From contig NC_088325.1 in assembly GCF_910592395.1 (NCBI RefSeq), positions 3,255,501-3,319,500 on the forward strand: a stretch of 64,000 bases of DNA. The letters are read 5' to 3'. Source of the stretch: Lineus longissimus (lineage: Eukaryota; Nemertea; Pilidiophora; Heteronemertea; Lineidae). Position numbers and translations under genes: made by a program. The notes under the pieces were generated by a model. The model was not told the origin of the DNA. It searched no databases and was given only the letters and a program-made list of their open reading frames with translations. This document shows, one piece after another, positions 33,674 to 43,905 of this stretch (its first letter is position 1; each line of letters opens with the position of its first letter).

Positions 33674-36031
33674 TCAGTCCTCATTTTCATCTAAAAATGG
33701 TGCATGGTTCATATTTTCACAGTTCCCATCCTGACAAGGCCCACAAGCCCCTGTGCAGTCAAGTCCATACTTCTTGCAGCTACATCTAAGTGTGTTGCAT
33801 CCAGCCGAACAGTTACAGTGAATCATTTTTAGCAGAATGTCAGGAGCTGGGTTATTGTCCATCATTATGGTGTGACTTTGTCTCCTTCAACATTCCAACC
33901 CCAATTTGCAAGGTCCATGTTGTCATTATGACCCATCCATTGCATGACTTGAAGGTAGCTCCGTCGTGCGTGGTACTTTGTCGCCGAGGTTGTAGGGGGC
34001 AATCGCTAAGGTGTTACGAATGTCTTTGCGGTCGCCACTTTTTTGCAAAGATAGCTGTACCGCAATGATGCCAACGATTCACTTGTTCCGTTAAACAGAG
34101 CCACCATTGCTTTACACCCAGCACTTGCCACAGCAACCTTATCTGAGTTGTGAGCACAAAAAAACCTTGAACGATGCACAAGACAGAATCGCCCTTGACG
34201 ACCTTTTGAAACACTGATTTCTTGCCAACACCAACGATTCTAGAGGTAGTATCACATCCGGTGAATGCATGGGCAAACAACAAATCAGTACAAACATCAT
34301 CCCCGAGTAGCTTCTTCAAAACTTTGATATTGTATACATTGGGCTTCCCTTTGTCTGAACGAAAGTAGAGTTCCTTACTGTCCATTCTACCATGATACAG
34401 AAGTAATATGAGAAGATATGTGTCTTCTCCGATCAGGGTGGTTGATGTTGTGGTCGACATAGTGATAGCTGCTTTCACTATTTCCAAATCTGCATCCCCC
34501 TCTGCCTGCACCACGTGACAGTCCTTTTGCCTCAAGCGCACCGTGACCATGTCAATTAGTGACTTCTTATTTTTTTCATTTGAAAGGAAATCGTCTTTCT
34601 TCCCCACAAACTTAGTGGTCTCCGTGATATTGACTGTATTTTTCACATTTGTGGTCTTCCGTCGCTGGTGGGTGTTGTGCTGGGTCCTCCATATCCATCT
34701 ACGGTCGCTTTTCCATACAGATCTGTCGTAAAAGATGCATAATTAGCAGCAATTGAGCTGTAGGTGTTCCCTTCAGTCCATTTCAGCCGATGTAAGAGAG
34801 AACCTCCGTCCAACACGTAGTACTCAGTCTTGGGAATAGGCTGAACGACAACATCATCAACAGAAGTAGCATGGTTCCGTATAGCCTCAAGAAGGGCAGG
34901 TTTGTCCGGCTTTCGTAGTCGATGTTTGCCTTCAAACAAAGAGGGTGGATATGGGGAAAGTTCGTGCTTCATCACTTCATCTAAGCTAAGTCCTCCAGAT
35001 TGCGACACTACCAGGAACCTCTGAAATAACATAGCAGGATCATTGTTCTGTCTTCAGCAACTTTGACAGCCCTTGCTGACGCCATGGTCTTCACCTTAGT
35101 GTTGCGTTTGTGGGAATAAGAAAAAATCAACTGACTTTCCATTTTGGTAACCGTGTCCCTGCCAACAGTGAAACTGTCGTCTACATTCACGTCATCATCG
35201 GCATTTACCCCTGTAACAATGTTGCGCAATGTCGTTTCACCTGAGAACGGAGTATAGAGGCCAAGCATTGGGTGAAGCTTGGTCAGATCCTCTTTATCCC
35301 GGACTATTCATGCGGCAGTGGCTTCTCTGTGCTGTTCGCTAGTTGTATATCGCATTTCACAAAATTCTTGCATGGCGTAGTTATAGGTAGATGATACGGG
35401 AGAAGACATTGTCCAGATAGCCCTTTGGTGTTCTGACATTCCACTACCTCTTGTTAAACCCCCTGTACTTTTGAGTGATCTCATAAGAGTTTGTTCAATG
35501 ACTAAGTCACATCCAAGTCCAGCCCAGAAGTTGTTGCTTCGCCGGATGACATTGTATCCACGCATGAATTTCTGAAACACTTCAGGGTTTTCGACCTCTA
35601 AAGCTGTCATCTTTTGGAGATACATATAGGCAGACTTCAGGTAATTTGGATGACTCGCGGCAGCAAATATTGGCAGACAATCTGATACGGCATGAAGGTG
35701 ATCCTGTGCGATCAGCCTCAATCAGCTCCCGCGCAATTCCCAACATTTGCATATAGCTCAACCAAAGTTTGCTCGTTTTGGAATTGTCCGACAATTCAGC
35801 TTTTATTGATGTCATTGAACTAACAAACTCATCCATGCCATCAGATGCAATCACTCTGGCGACATCTATAACTCCTCTCTCTGCTTGACAGTACAACTGC
35901 TCAAGTTCCTCTATGATGCCTTCAAATCGTTGTTCACGTTCGATGATCTTCGAGATGATCTGGTTTGTTAGACACTGGTCAACAAGCAGATGTCCACGGA
36001 GTGTGCGCTGTACCGCCTTCCCAGTAACCAA
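33674..36031 (-). pseudogene. Decayed gene: PIN/5'-nuclease-like core with C-terminal CXC zinc-cluster domain
   Basis: Read minus, homologous blocks follow in order across broken frames. An N-terminal helical region (36031 to about 35700) contains VQRTLRGHLLVDQCL and LSYMQMLGIARELIEADRTG. The block at 35697-35308 has HPNYLKSAYMYLQKM. The block at 35307-35008 is open after an in-frame TGA at 35308. The block at 35032-34643 has LFQRFLVVSQSGGLSLDE, ELSPYPPSLFE and ending DGYGG. The block at 34646-34014 has EGDADLE (about 34499), GEDTYLL and FAHAFTGCDTTSR (about 34265). The last, at 33865-33674, is a cysteine-rich domain (HCNCSAGCNTLRCSCKKYG and CGPC). The spaced acidic residues resemble a PIN/FEN-type nuclease active site; the Cys pattern resembles the TSO1/tesmin CXC DNA-binding domain. 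There are frameshifts near 35700, 35040 and 34670, one nonsense codon, and further breaks between 34170 and 33870, so this copy is dead. I recognise the architecture as one found in many uncharacterised, high-copy invertebrate proteins. The function is inferred only. Confidence 0.7.
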
Positions 36032-36361
36032 AAATTGTTTTATCTTACCTGTAAGGTGTATCTTAGTCTATAAACATTTTGTTCTTTTCTGAATCACAAT
36101 GACACACTGTGATTAGGTAAAATTTTGAAAACTCTGAATCACATTGAAAGCTGTTGTCTTATTCTGTCTAATCTGGAGAAGAGAATGTTTGTTGTAAATG
36201 GCAGCACTATGGGCTGTCGCACCAAGGGCAATCAGTTTTTCAAGTACCCTCTGTTTTACTGGGGGTTTGACTGGGGTTGTCTACAAAATTGAATTCTAGT
36301 ATAGTACATATCTTGAACTGCCACAAAAACATGATAAAATGATAAATATGAGTTTCCAACA

Positions 36362-36402
36362 TGACGTCATTGGTGACGTCAGGACGTCATGTTATGACGT
36401 CA
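36362..36402. promoter_or_regulatory. TGACGTCA cluster, right side of the element
   Basis: Three exact TGACGTCA palindromes (36362-36369, 36374-36381, 36395-36402) and one partial GGACGTCA between them mirror the left cluster. A further exact copy is in the right terminal repeat (36553-36560). The cluster lies upstream of the minus-strand gene, so it could also be its promoter. Confidence 0.45.
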
Positions 36403-36535
36403 TTGCGCTATATGGAACATTACAGAATAATGAATTGACTAAGATAATGGTTATAAGAGTAATGTTTCACACATTAACTGGTTAAAATAGCAATATTAAT
36501 AGGATATGAGCAAGATTTATGGGACTTTTTAGCGA

Positions 36536-36705
36536 TGGCAGCCATCTTTTTTTGACGTCATATTTAGACCCTTTGCGGAGGCTTAATTTCTGCCAACTTT
36601 TGATATGTTGTTCTCTGGACTAATATCTACAGAATAACACCATAAAACGTTTTCTTGCAATTTTTTTGGGGTTGGCCTGTTTATTTCATATTTTGATCCT
36701 ACTAT
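36536..36705 (-). repeat. Right terminal inverted repeat of the 3.4-kb element
   Basis: Inverted copy of 33281-33441, with TGACGTCATATTTAGACCCT, TTTGCGGAGGC, CAACTTTTGATATGTTGTTC, TCTGGACTAATATCTACAGA and TTGCAATTTTTTTGGGGTTG. It carries about 11 extra bases near the tip compared with the left copy. Confidence 0.85.
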
Positions 36706-37032
36706 TATTTTCTTGCATTTGCATTCAAATTCACCTCGCAACCGTCGTCGTTAAACTTATCAGGGTGCTTCATTACGAGGCTAATTATAAACCACGGAAT
36801 GAAGCGAAACGTTATGAAATGAAATGGTAAAAAGTGGAAGGTTCATACTGACACTGAGTTGGCGCGATTTCGGGTGGCTTTCGTAACGTATGCATTTTTG
36901 CACTGTTGGGGTGCAGTGCCGCAACATTCGGTCGAAGCCTGCACTATTGTGTGTTTCAGATAGATCTGGCCAAAGGTTGTTGGCTGACCTCTGGTCACCA
37001 AAACTCAGATGGAGTGTGGTTACAAATAGTAA

Positions 37033-37190
37033 TGTTACAAAGCGCTGTGCAGCCGGTGTCGCGGTTGACCTAGCTTTAGTTGACACCGCAAAATAGCACT
37101 GGTAGGGGCTACCCTGAAGATAATCTAGTATCGCGCAAGACCACTATCTCTTCGTAAATGTGATCTGGCTACATTCAAGAGTTTAACCGG
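37033..37190 (+). repeat. Dispersed repeat family 1, third copy
   Basis: GTTACAAAGCGCTGTGCAGC, CCGGTGTCGCGGTTGACC, TTTAGTTGACACCGC, GATAATCTAGTATCGCGCAA and GTGATCTGGCTAC align with the copy at 14622-14785 over its whole length. Confidence 0.5.
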
Positions 37191-37309
37191 AGTCTTTCAA
37201 ATACATTTTATTTCAAAGACTCAAGTTAAACAACTACCTTGACCAGAACGACACCATAGCTTAAATGTATGTTGCCTCTGCCACGTCCATTTTGCCAACC
37301 ACCCTTAGG

Positions 37310-37482
37310 ATGTGTTAGGAGACACCTCTCTAATATGGCGACAATATCTTTTTTAAGGACACTGATTTTGGTCTCAAATTGGTAGTTTTCATTCAATTGT
37401 ACCTCTCTAATCAGGACACCTCTCTATTAAGGAAAACACTTGTCAGTCCCGAGGGTGTCCTTGATAGAGAGGTTCTACAGTG
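37310..37482. mobile_element. Short pogo/Tigger-type MITE, copy 3
   Basis: GACACCTCTCTAATATGGCG, CAGGACACCTCTCTATTAAG, GTCCCGAGGGTGTCCTTGAT and AGAGAGGTTCTACAGTG followed by TA match copy 2 (23936-24114). The left terminus is degraded. Confidence 0.5.
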
Positions 37483-37834
37483 TATAGTGTTTACACGAAT
37501 GCTTCTCCGCTTTGAATAAAACGTTTAAAAATCACTTCCTCAACAACAACGTAAAATCTTTCGCTACGTCACAATATTTAAAAACTATAAGGAAATTGCA
37601 TTGAATATTGAAGTATGACATTTTGATATTCCACAATAACAAGGCAATGTTTTTTATCGTGGCCAATTGTACCAGAAAACGCCGCGGTGAGTGCAAGGAA
37701 AAAGAGCCTGGCTTAAAGCGAACTTCGTACGAGCAATACAATGCGCTTCCCGTGCCGTAGTCGGTATCAAAGGAATTGATGCATCATCAAGACATTCACG
37801 TGTATGGAACCCTATCGCAGTCCCTATTATCCAC

Positions 37835-37972
37835 GTGTTAATCAGACCGAATCTAACTTGCTAATCTGCCCCGGACCTTTACACAGGAAATGAGCAAGTT
37901 CATTTTCACCGACCGTGAAAATGTAAAACGTCCGCCGAAACGTTGGTCGGGCGAAATACCCTTTAAGCTCGG
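37835..37972 (-). repeat. Dispersed repeat family 4, minus-strand copy
   Basis: CCACGTGTTAATCAGACCGA, CTGCCCCGGACCTTTACACA, ACCGTGAAAATGTAAAACG and GGTCGGGCGAAATACCCTTT match the other three family 4 copies. Confidence 0.5.
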
Positions 37973-39600
37973 AGTTCATTTCATTTGATTTCGTTGAGGT
38001 TTGTTTAAAAATGAAAGCAGATCATATCCCTGGCGAATATGCCACTATGGCATGTGCATATTCAAATTAAAATATACTTTTTGATAGTCTTGTTCAAAAA
38101 CGGGAAAATGTTTTTATTCTGCTTGGCTGTGAAGTCATATTTACTAAGGTCAGAGCACTTAAATTAATTGTTTCTCCTCTGAATGTTTAAATTTGGCGCG
38201 GGTTTTTAAAAATGTTTACCTTTTCGTAAGTTCATCGAATTCCATGTCTTAAAATACAAGGTAGAAAATGTAACGATGCGTTTATTTACATCTCTAGTAG
38301 GAGCCTTTTTCAGAATTATTAACGTTTTCTCTGACTTTTTTCTGATTTATCTGACAATTCCGACATTGTCCAATTTTTCCCTGAATGGTCGGATTTCTAG
38401 AAAACCTGTGAAAAATACCAGGGCTTCCAATAGGGCATTAAACATAAAGGCCTATGTGGAATGGGGTTAATGAGGTGACCTAATTGAGTGAGCTAATTAG
38501 TATAAATTACACATGCGAAATAAAGTAGTTATTCAATCGACCAGCCAACCTCGACAAAAGACCTCGTCCGCAGACTGCGAATAACAATACTACCCTCAAA
38601 TTTAAAATAAACAGTCGTTTGTCTGTTTCGTTTATATCGTCATTTCAAGTAAACACGTATATTTTTTAGGCAAACTAGTAGCTGAACAGATCGTGTTGAA
38701 CTGATGACAAAAATTAAAAGTCCTTATGCATTAGATAGAATTGACATTTTCACCTAATGTGTTCTTGATGCAAATCTCACATGTGGGTGCCGATGAGAAA
38801 CATGTTAACCTTTAAATCTAATTCTCTTGGCCTTACTACTCTTGTTGTTGAGTTTTATCGAAGCTTTTACCAAGATTAACTCAAAATTTCTTGAAATGTT
38901 GTATTCCTCATGAGAGGGCATGGTTTGTGAGGTTGAATATCATAGTATAGGTTAGGGACTTATAGCTGAACGGCTGCTTGTAGCTTTAGTTGAATTTTTG
39001 TTTTGGTGTTCACGGTGGGTAAAAGTATTGGTTTAACTTTGTAACACAATCGAAACAAGGCGTTGGAGTAGTACACTCGGATAAAAACATAAATGCGGGC
39101 CTTACGCCCCTCAAAATGAACTACATGTAATCTTTTGTCTGTTTCTTTTGTGTCGTCATAGCACGTATTTGTCTTAGGCAAACTGATACCTTAACCCACC
39201 GTGGTGTTTAGGGCCAAGGAGTGGAACATATTCCGCTGTATAAGAAGCAAAGATAACTATTTGCAGATGGGCTGTGTCGTGCATCCGTTATTTTTCTAAC
39301 TGTATTTTATGTATGTTTTAGTTCTCAAGAGCATCATAGCAGAATTTTGCACCTTTTTTAGCGGGCATGAATAACATGGAATGAATAATGAATAGTTCAA
39401 GATACACAAACAAAATTGTTGCAGTCTTTGCGAATCTTAACTGGTCAAAAAGATAAAGTGACTCGGTTTCTATGGAAACGTTTATTGTCGTGGTAACGCA
39501 GTTCGATGCATTTTCGGCGGTTTATGACGGTTTGATATCATCTGGTAAAAGATTCTTAAAAAATCTTATCTCTAAAATAAAGCCTTTCGTTGAAAGTTTG
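37973..39600. other. No supported gene; a weak 65-bp direct repeat
   Basis: About 38612-38690 and 39130-39190 share TTTGTCTGTTTC, TCGTCAT, CACGTAT and TAGGCAAACT in order. Frames are under 75 codons and no family is recognised. Confidence 0.4.
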
Positions 39601-39609
39601 TAGATGCAT

Positions 39610-40470
39610 TTTCCAACTGGTGATGGGTTTTTTCACTACAGGATAAATGGAAATCTAGACCTTTAAAACTACTTGCGCCAACAGATGATATCAATACCTA
39701 AGTGTGTGCAACATTTAATTGATTACATATTGCATGACATTTCGGTCCTTAACGTTTGGCAAGGTTTTATTCAGGGGGGAGGGCGCTCAAAACAGGTATT
39801 TATCTTTTTCAATTTCACGTTAATATTGAATTTTCGGAAGGGCATTGTCTCTCAAAAATACCGCATTCAGTCTCAATCCGCACTCGATCGATGCAAGAAA
39901 AAAATATCGGGTAAAACGTCGGAAAAAGTATCATATTTCTGTCGATCAATAAAGCGATGCGTAGCCTCGTTGCCTGGACCAGGGAGAGTGCTTTGGTTGT
40001 ACAGTGTCACATTTTATTAAACACGAAGTGCCTTCCACTTCCATGACGGCTCGACCTTCCATTGATGAGTCGGACGCCTGAGCCACTTGGCCATCGGGTA
40101 TCTCGGGTATGTGAGCAATTGCGGCAGCGTTGACGCCACATAGGTCAGGAAGTACAGGAAGTACAGGACCTCATTTCAAAAAGCATGATGTACTTTCGAC
40201 AATCTCATTTCTGAGGCAGACGCCTTGGCCACTGGGCCATCGGGATCGGTATGTGAGCACTTACGGCTACGTCAACGGCACATAGGTGACTCCTCAATAA
40301 GTTCTGTGCCAAATTTCATTAAGCACGGTGTACCTTCGACTCCGGTGACTCAGTGCTCGTCCTACCATTTTAATATGAGGCTGTCCCTGGGCTACTGGGT
40401 CATCGGGATCGGTATGTGAGCACTTGCGGTTATGCCGACGGCATGAAGGCTCACAGTATCATAATAGTAC
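39610..40470 (+). repeat. Leftmost partial unit of the tandem duplication: spacer plus about 155-bp repeats
   Basis: From about 39610 (GGTGATGGGTTTTTTCACTA) the spacer sequence shared with 45710, 53035 and 63085 can be followed through CATTTCGGTCCTTAACG and ATAAAGCGATGCGTAGCCTC. About three degenerate units of the 155-bp repeat follow (40023-40440), recognised by GCCACTGGGCCATCGGGATC and GGTATGTGAGCACTT. No gene, transposase or LINE segment precedes it inside the window, so the array edge or a large deletion lies here. Confidence 0.6.
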
Positions 40471-40651
40471 TTTTTCTCACTGACCTTCGAATGGAGAATT
40501 CGATTCCGACCGTCTTCCTGGCTCTAATGAGTTTTGAGAAATACTACAACATGTTCGTCATGACACCGGGTGTGCAAAAAAAAGGAAACAAAATGTTGGT
40601 ATCAGAAATCTCAATATTTCTGCATATTGATTTTCTTTACATGCTATATTG

Positions 40652-41596
40652 AAGCGGGGAGTCTTATTATTCAAAAGCGTTATAGCCGTTTTATCACATG
40701 CCGTAGATTTCAATATTTTCAAATAAACTAGGCAGCAGCGCCTTTTAAACCATCCGCCAACAAAGGATTTCGTCGAGTCAATTGTCAATAATATTATCAG
40801 GTAGCCTGTAACCGGTGTAGTAATTTGGATTACCACTCATTTTCAGGATAATTCATTGGTGGCAGGATCAAATATTTACGGCAAAAGCAAAGTAGAAAGC
40901 GATGAAATATAACGTTTAAGTCCGACATCTCGTCCAGAGGTTCAACTTGTGAGGTTTGCCGTCACTGCAGCGAGAATGTTCGATTCATCGTGTGCGTTCG
41001 TACGGCAGTCTCCCATTCAGTTTAGTCCTCTACAGTTCGGCATTGGTCGCTTGTCCTAATCTATGCTCGACGCAGATACCCAGATCAATTGTCCGGCCGA
41101 ACGATCGTCGCCAACATGTTGCTTGCAGATGGGTATTTGCCAGAGCAGTCGATTGGCTGAAACGGACCACTTGATGTAAAGCGGTTTCTCGCTCTTTGTT
41201 TCCTGCTTCACTGAAAACGCAAATTAACTAATTCTAATGAAATTATGTTGCCTCAGTGTGTTATTTAACAATTCTAGTGCATGTAATAGCAATAATGCTT
41301 GTAATAAGAAAGTATTTTTTTGTAAAATATCGGCACTATTTCACGTCCACAGAAATAGTTCTGCTGCTCTCACATGTTCAAATGTTCACCTTCCATTGAA
41401 TTAGGTCAAGATTTTGGATGAATTAATGCAACTTTTATTATTATTGCGCCCAGTGGTCATGATCATGCCTTGTGTTTGAAATAGTGGTCTTGTACATTTT
41501 CGGCAATAACTGACAATGGTCCCAACCCACAGCAGGATTTACAAGAAGGTTACACATGATCGAGAAATAATTCAGCCAAGTTTTGCTGATAAAAAC
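40652..41596 (+). repeat. Upstream region of gene copy A, shared by all three units
   Basis: The sequence aligns with 50065-50878 and 59965-60932. It includes GCCTGTAA(C/T)CGGT(A/G)TAGTAATTTG and a short conserved frame around CGTACGGCAGTCTCCCATTC. It would contain the promoter of the duplicated gene, but I see no clear TATA box. The conserved 70-80-codon frame (40956, 50094 and 60260 starts) differs in length and downstream sequence between copies, so I do not call it a gene. Confidence 0.5.
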
Positions 41597-43905
41597 ATGC
41601 GATCGAAGTGTCATTGCGTATTAGTTTGCTTTTTGATGCTAAGTTGCAAAACTATTAATACTCGAGGGCATGATGGCGGCCATGTTTGCCGACTGCATAG
41701 TGAGAAGGCAACATGCTTGGAGAGGGAGGATGTAACGATTACTAGAGGATGGCTTATGTATCAGCTGGAGGTAAGGTTTTATCACATGCCAAGACTCCAT
41801 CGTGGTTTAGCAAAAGTCTAATATGACGGCAGAAGATCATACCAAACCCTGTATTATTTCATAATCTGTCGGCTGAATACGATTACTACCGATTTCAGAC
41901 GCGGCAAAACATATTTAAACGAACGTTTCTACGCGTGGTGGAGCGTGCAATTCAGCCGTGTAATAATTTTCCGTATAACACGGTTATGTATCACATTTAA
42001 AAGAAAAGTATATTTTTGAGGTATGTGAAATAAAATACCACTAAAATGGGACTAGCTAGATGAACCCAACACGACCCTGCTGTGATGAAGAAGGGCATAA
42101 TCAATTGTTCAAATGGTTTGGAGATGTTTGGTGTATTTCAATCATCTCAAATCGACCATAATACTAAATGTTGCTACCTGTGGGGTCGGGCTAGTTAGCG
42201 AGTCCCACCCACCTCGCTCAATGTGTTGGCACTCGAGCGCAGTGGGAGTAGTTTGATGGAGCGGTCCGTGCTTGAATTGGCCACCATTTATTCTGAATCT
42301 GCGGAAATCGCTCATCCTCGAAACTACTAGATTTTCTTCTCTTAAAATATTCAAAAAGGTAATCACATCAAGTGTTTGTAAGAAACATTTCCTCGAAAAA
42401 CGAAGTCTTTATTGTGTTTTTATAAGCGCTATTTTTGGATCGAGTGGAAATGGGTGTATGATTCGGTTCATTCGTGCATATCATAATATGATGCGAGGTG
42501 GCTTTTGCCATTGAAATTTTTTGATGGTCTCAAAACAGGAGTTAATATTCACCTTAGTGATATCAAACAGGTTTACTTCAGAGCAGTATAGAAAATGTTT
42601 AGGAAATCGTGACATTTGTGGCATTTTGTTAGACGAGCATATTCTTGCTGCTGACATTCGTGTCATTCATAAATGCAATACACGTGCAATGGACGCCAAT
42701 ACTGGCAGAGATAAAAGATTTAAATATCCCGCCGAATAAAAATTGGCACACAGTAGCCTCATACGATCAGATATCCGTCCAGAAGTATATGGTTCTGTTC
42801 AAAGGCTCAATGTAATAAAAAGCATTGCAGCTCTAATCTACTTACTCTTTAACAAATGCCCTTTCAGGAAAAAAGCACCCAGGCGTACAGAGTTTCTGAA
42901 CCAGTCGTTTTCAAACCTCCCGTATCAGCCATTTTTAGCAAATATGAAGCCAGGCGGTGTATGCCGGATGACAATTCTAATTCGATACTATTTGTTTATC
43001 AAGAGACCAGAGGACATGTTCGTGTTTTAAGAAATATACTTGTCTACCAACCTCACCAAAGGAATGTTTACGCACTCGTTCATAATGTGTCTGTATCTTC
43101 TTTTTTCGATAAAATGTTCAGAGATATTTACGACGGGAAATTATGGTTGCTTTACTTCGTGCGACAGGGTGATGGACGTCAAACGGTTATCTTTAAGTTG
43201 TTTGAGATATCAACTGGTCGCTCTGGCACAATAAGCCTACCTCGTCATCACCCATGCTCAGCTTTGAAATCCATATTTTCTCAGCCGTTACTCTTGAAAA
43301 ACATCATGGCAGTAGAATGTCGTCTTGTTTGCTCCCCGCATCATTTGATCACCGTGTTTAACGTTACGTGGAGAGGCGGGCTGGGGACGCTCTTAAAATT
43401 AGATAGTTGGAAAACTGTGGCAATCTTCAGCAAAGGATACTTAGGCAGTCGACAAGGTCATATCTTAAGCCTTCGCCTTAAAACTGGAAGAATAGGTCCC
43501 ATTGAACTATGGCGTGCCTTCCCTGAACCTGATTCACTGTTGGAATTGTTTTCGCTATCATTTTCCTCATTTCAAGACAGCTTCAACTATCTAAAGGAAT
43601 CAACGGTTTTATTGGCAGTTATAAACAAAAACGTGTTTTCCAGTGTAATATTTATCAGAGGCATATGCTCTCCTCTGGCTCCTTTGAACACTGTAACAAA
43701 GTTTAATAAGATGACTACTGTATCGGTCAGTAGTTGACATATTGTGAACCCGAGGAAACAAATTATTAAATATCGAGATGAACGCAAAATAGTAATGCTA
43801 CCTAACAGCGTTCTATTATCACCCGTACGGACTATTAAAGATATGGGTGAAGGACAGAGTAAGGAGACAATAAAGTACGCCAAACGGTTTACGCCAGTTG
43901 GTTAA
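41597..43905 (+). pseudogene. Copy A of a duplicated two-exon gene for a predicted secreted protein; premature stop
   Basis: Exon 1 (41597-41770, 58 codons) starts at the second in-frame ATG (the first is 41516). I chose it because the residues after it look like a signal peptide (basic MRSKCHC, then hydrophobic VLVCFLML). It ends in a good donor, GAG|GTAAGG. Exon 2 begins at 42868 after CTTTCAG, in phase 0. Codon 43735-43737 is TGA where copy C has TGG. Beyond it the frame is open to TAA at 43903-43905, so 55 C-terminal residues would be lost. The intron is 1097 bp, against 321 bp in copies B and C, because of extra sequence at about 42035-42380 and 42415-42810. This is the most diverged copy. 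No family is recognised. If the shortened 347-residue product is tolerated, the copy could still work. Confidence 0.5.

Larger units (their letters stand above)
33281..36705 (-). mobile_element. 3.4-kb DNA transposon-like element encoding a PIN-like/CXC protein
   Basis: The element is bounded by inverted termini of about 160 bp (33281-33441 and 36536-36705). The outermost bases are (T)AGTAGGATCA at left and TGATCCTACT(A) at right. TTA lies immediately outside both ends (33279-33281 and 36705-36707 if the ends are set at TAGTAGG). It may be a 3-bp target-site duplication, though three bases can match by chance. Inside is one decayed minus-strand gene (33674-36031). Clusters of TGACGTCA sit just inside each terminus. 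The combination is that of a cut-and-paste transposon, but the protein has no DDE-transposase motifs that I can see. I cannot assign it to a named superfamily. Confidence 0.7.

Noticed and set aside
43587-43883. Minus-strand frames over the gene exons (also 52198-52389 and 62231-62443)
   Set aside because: Antisense shadows of exon 2, whose plus-strand frame is longer and conserved in three copies.
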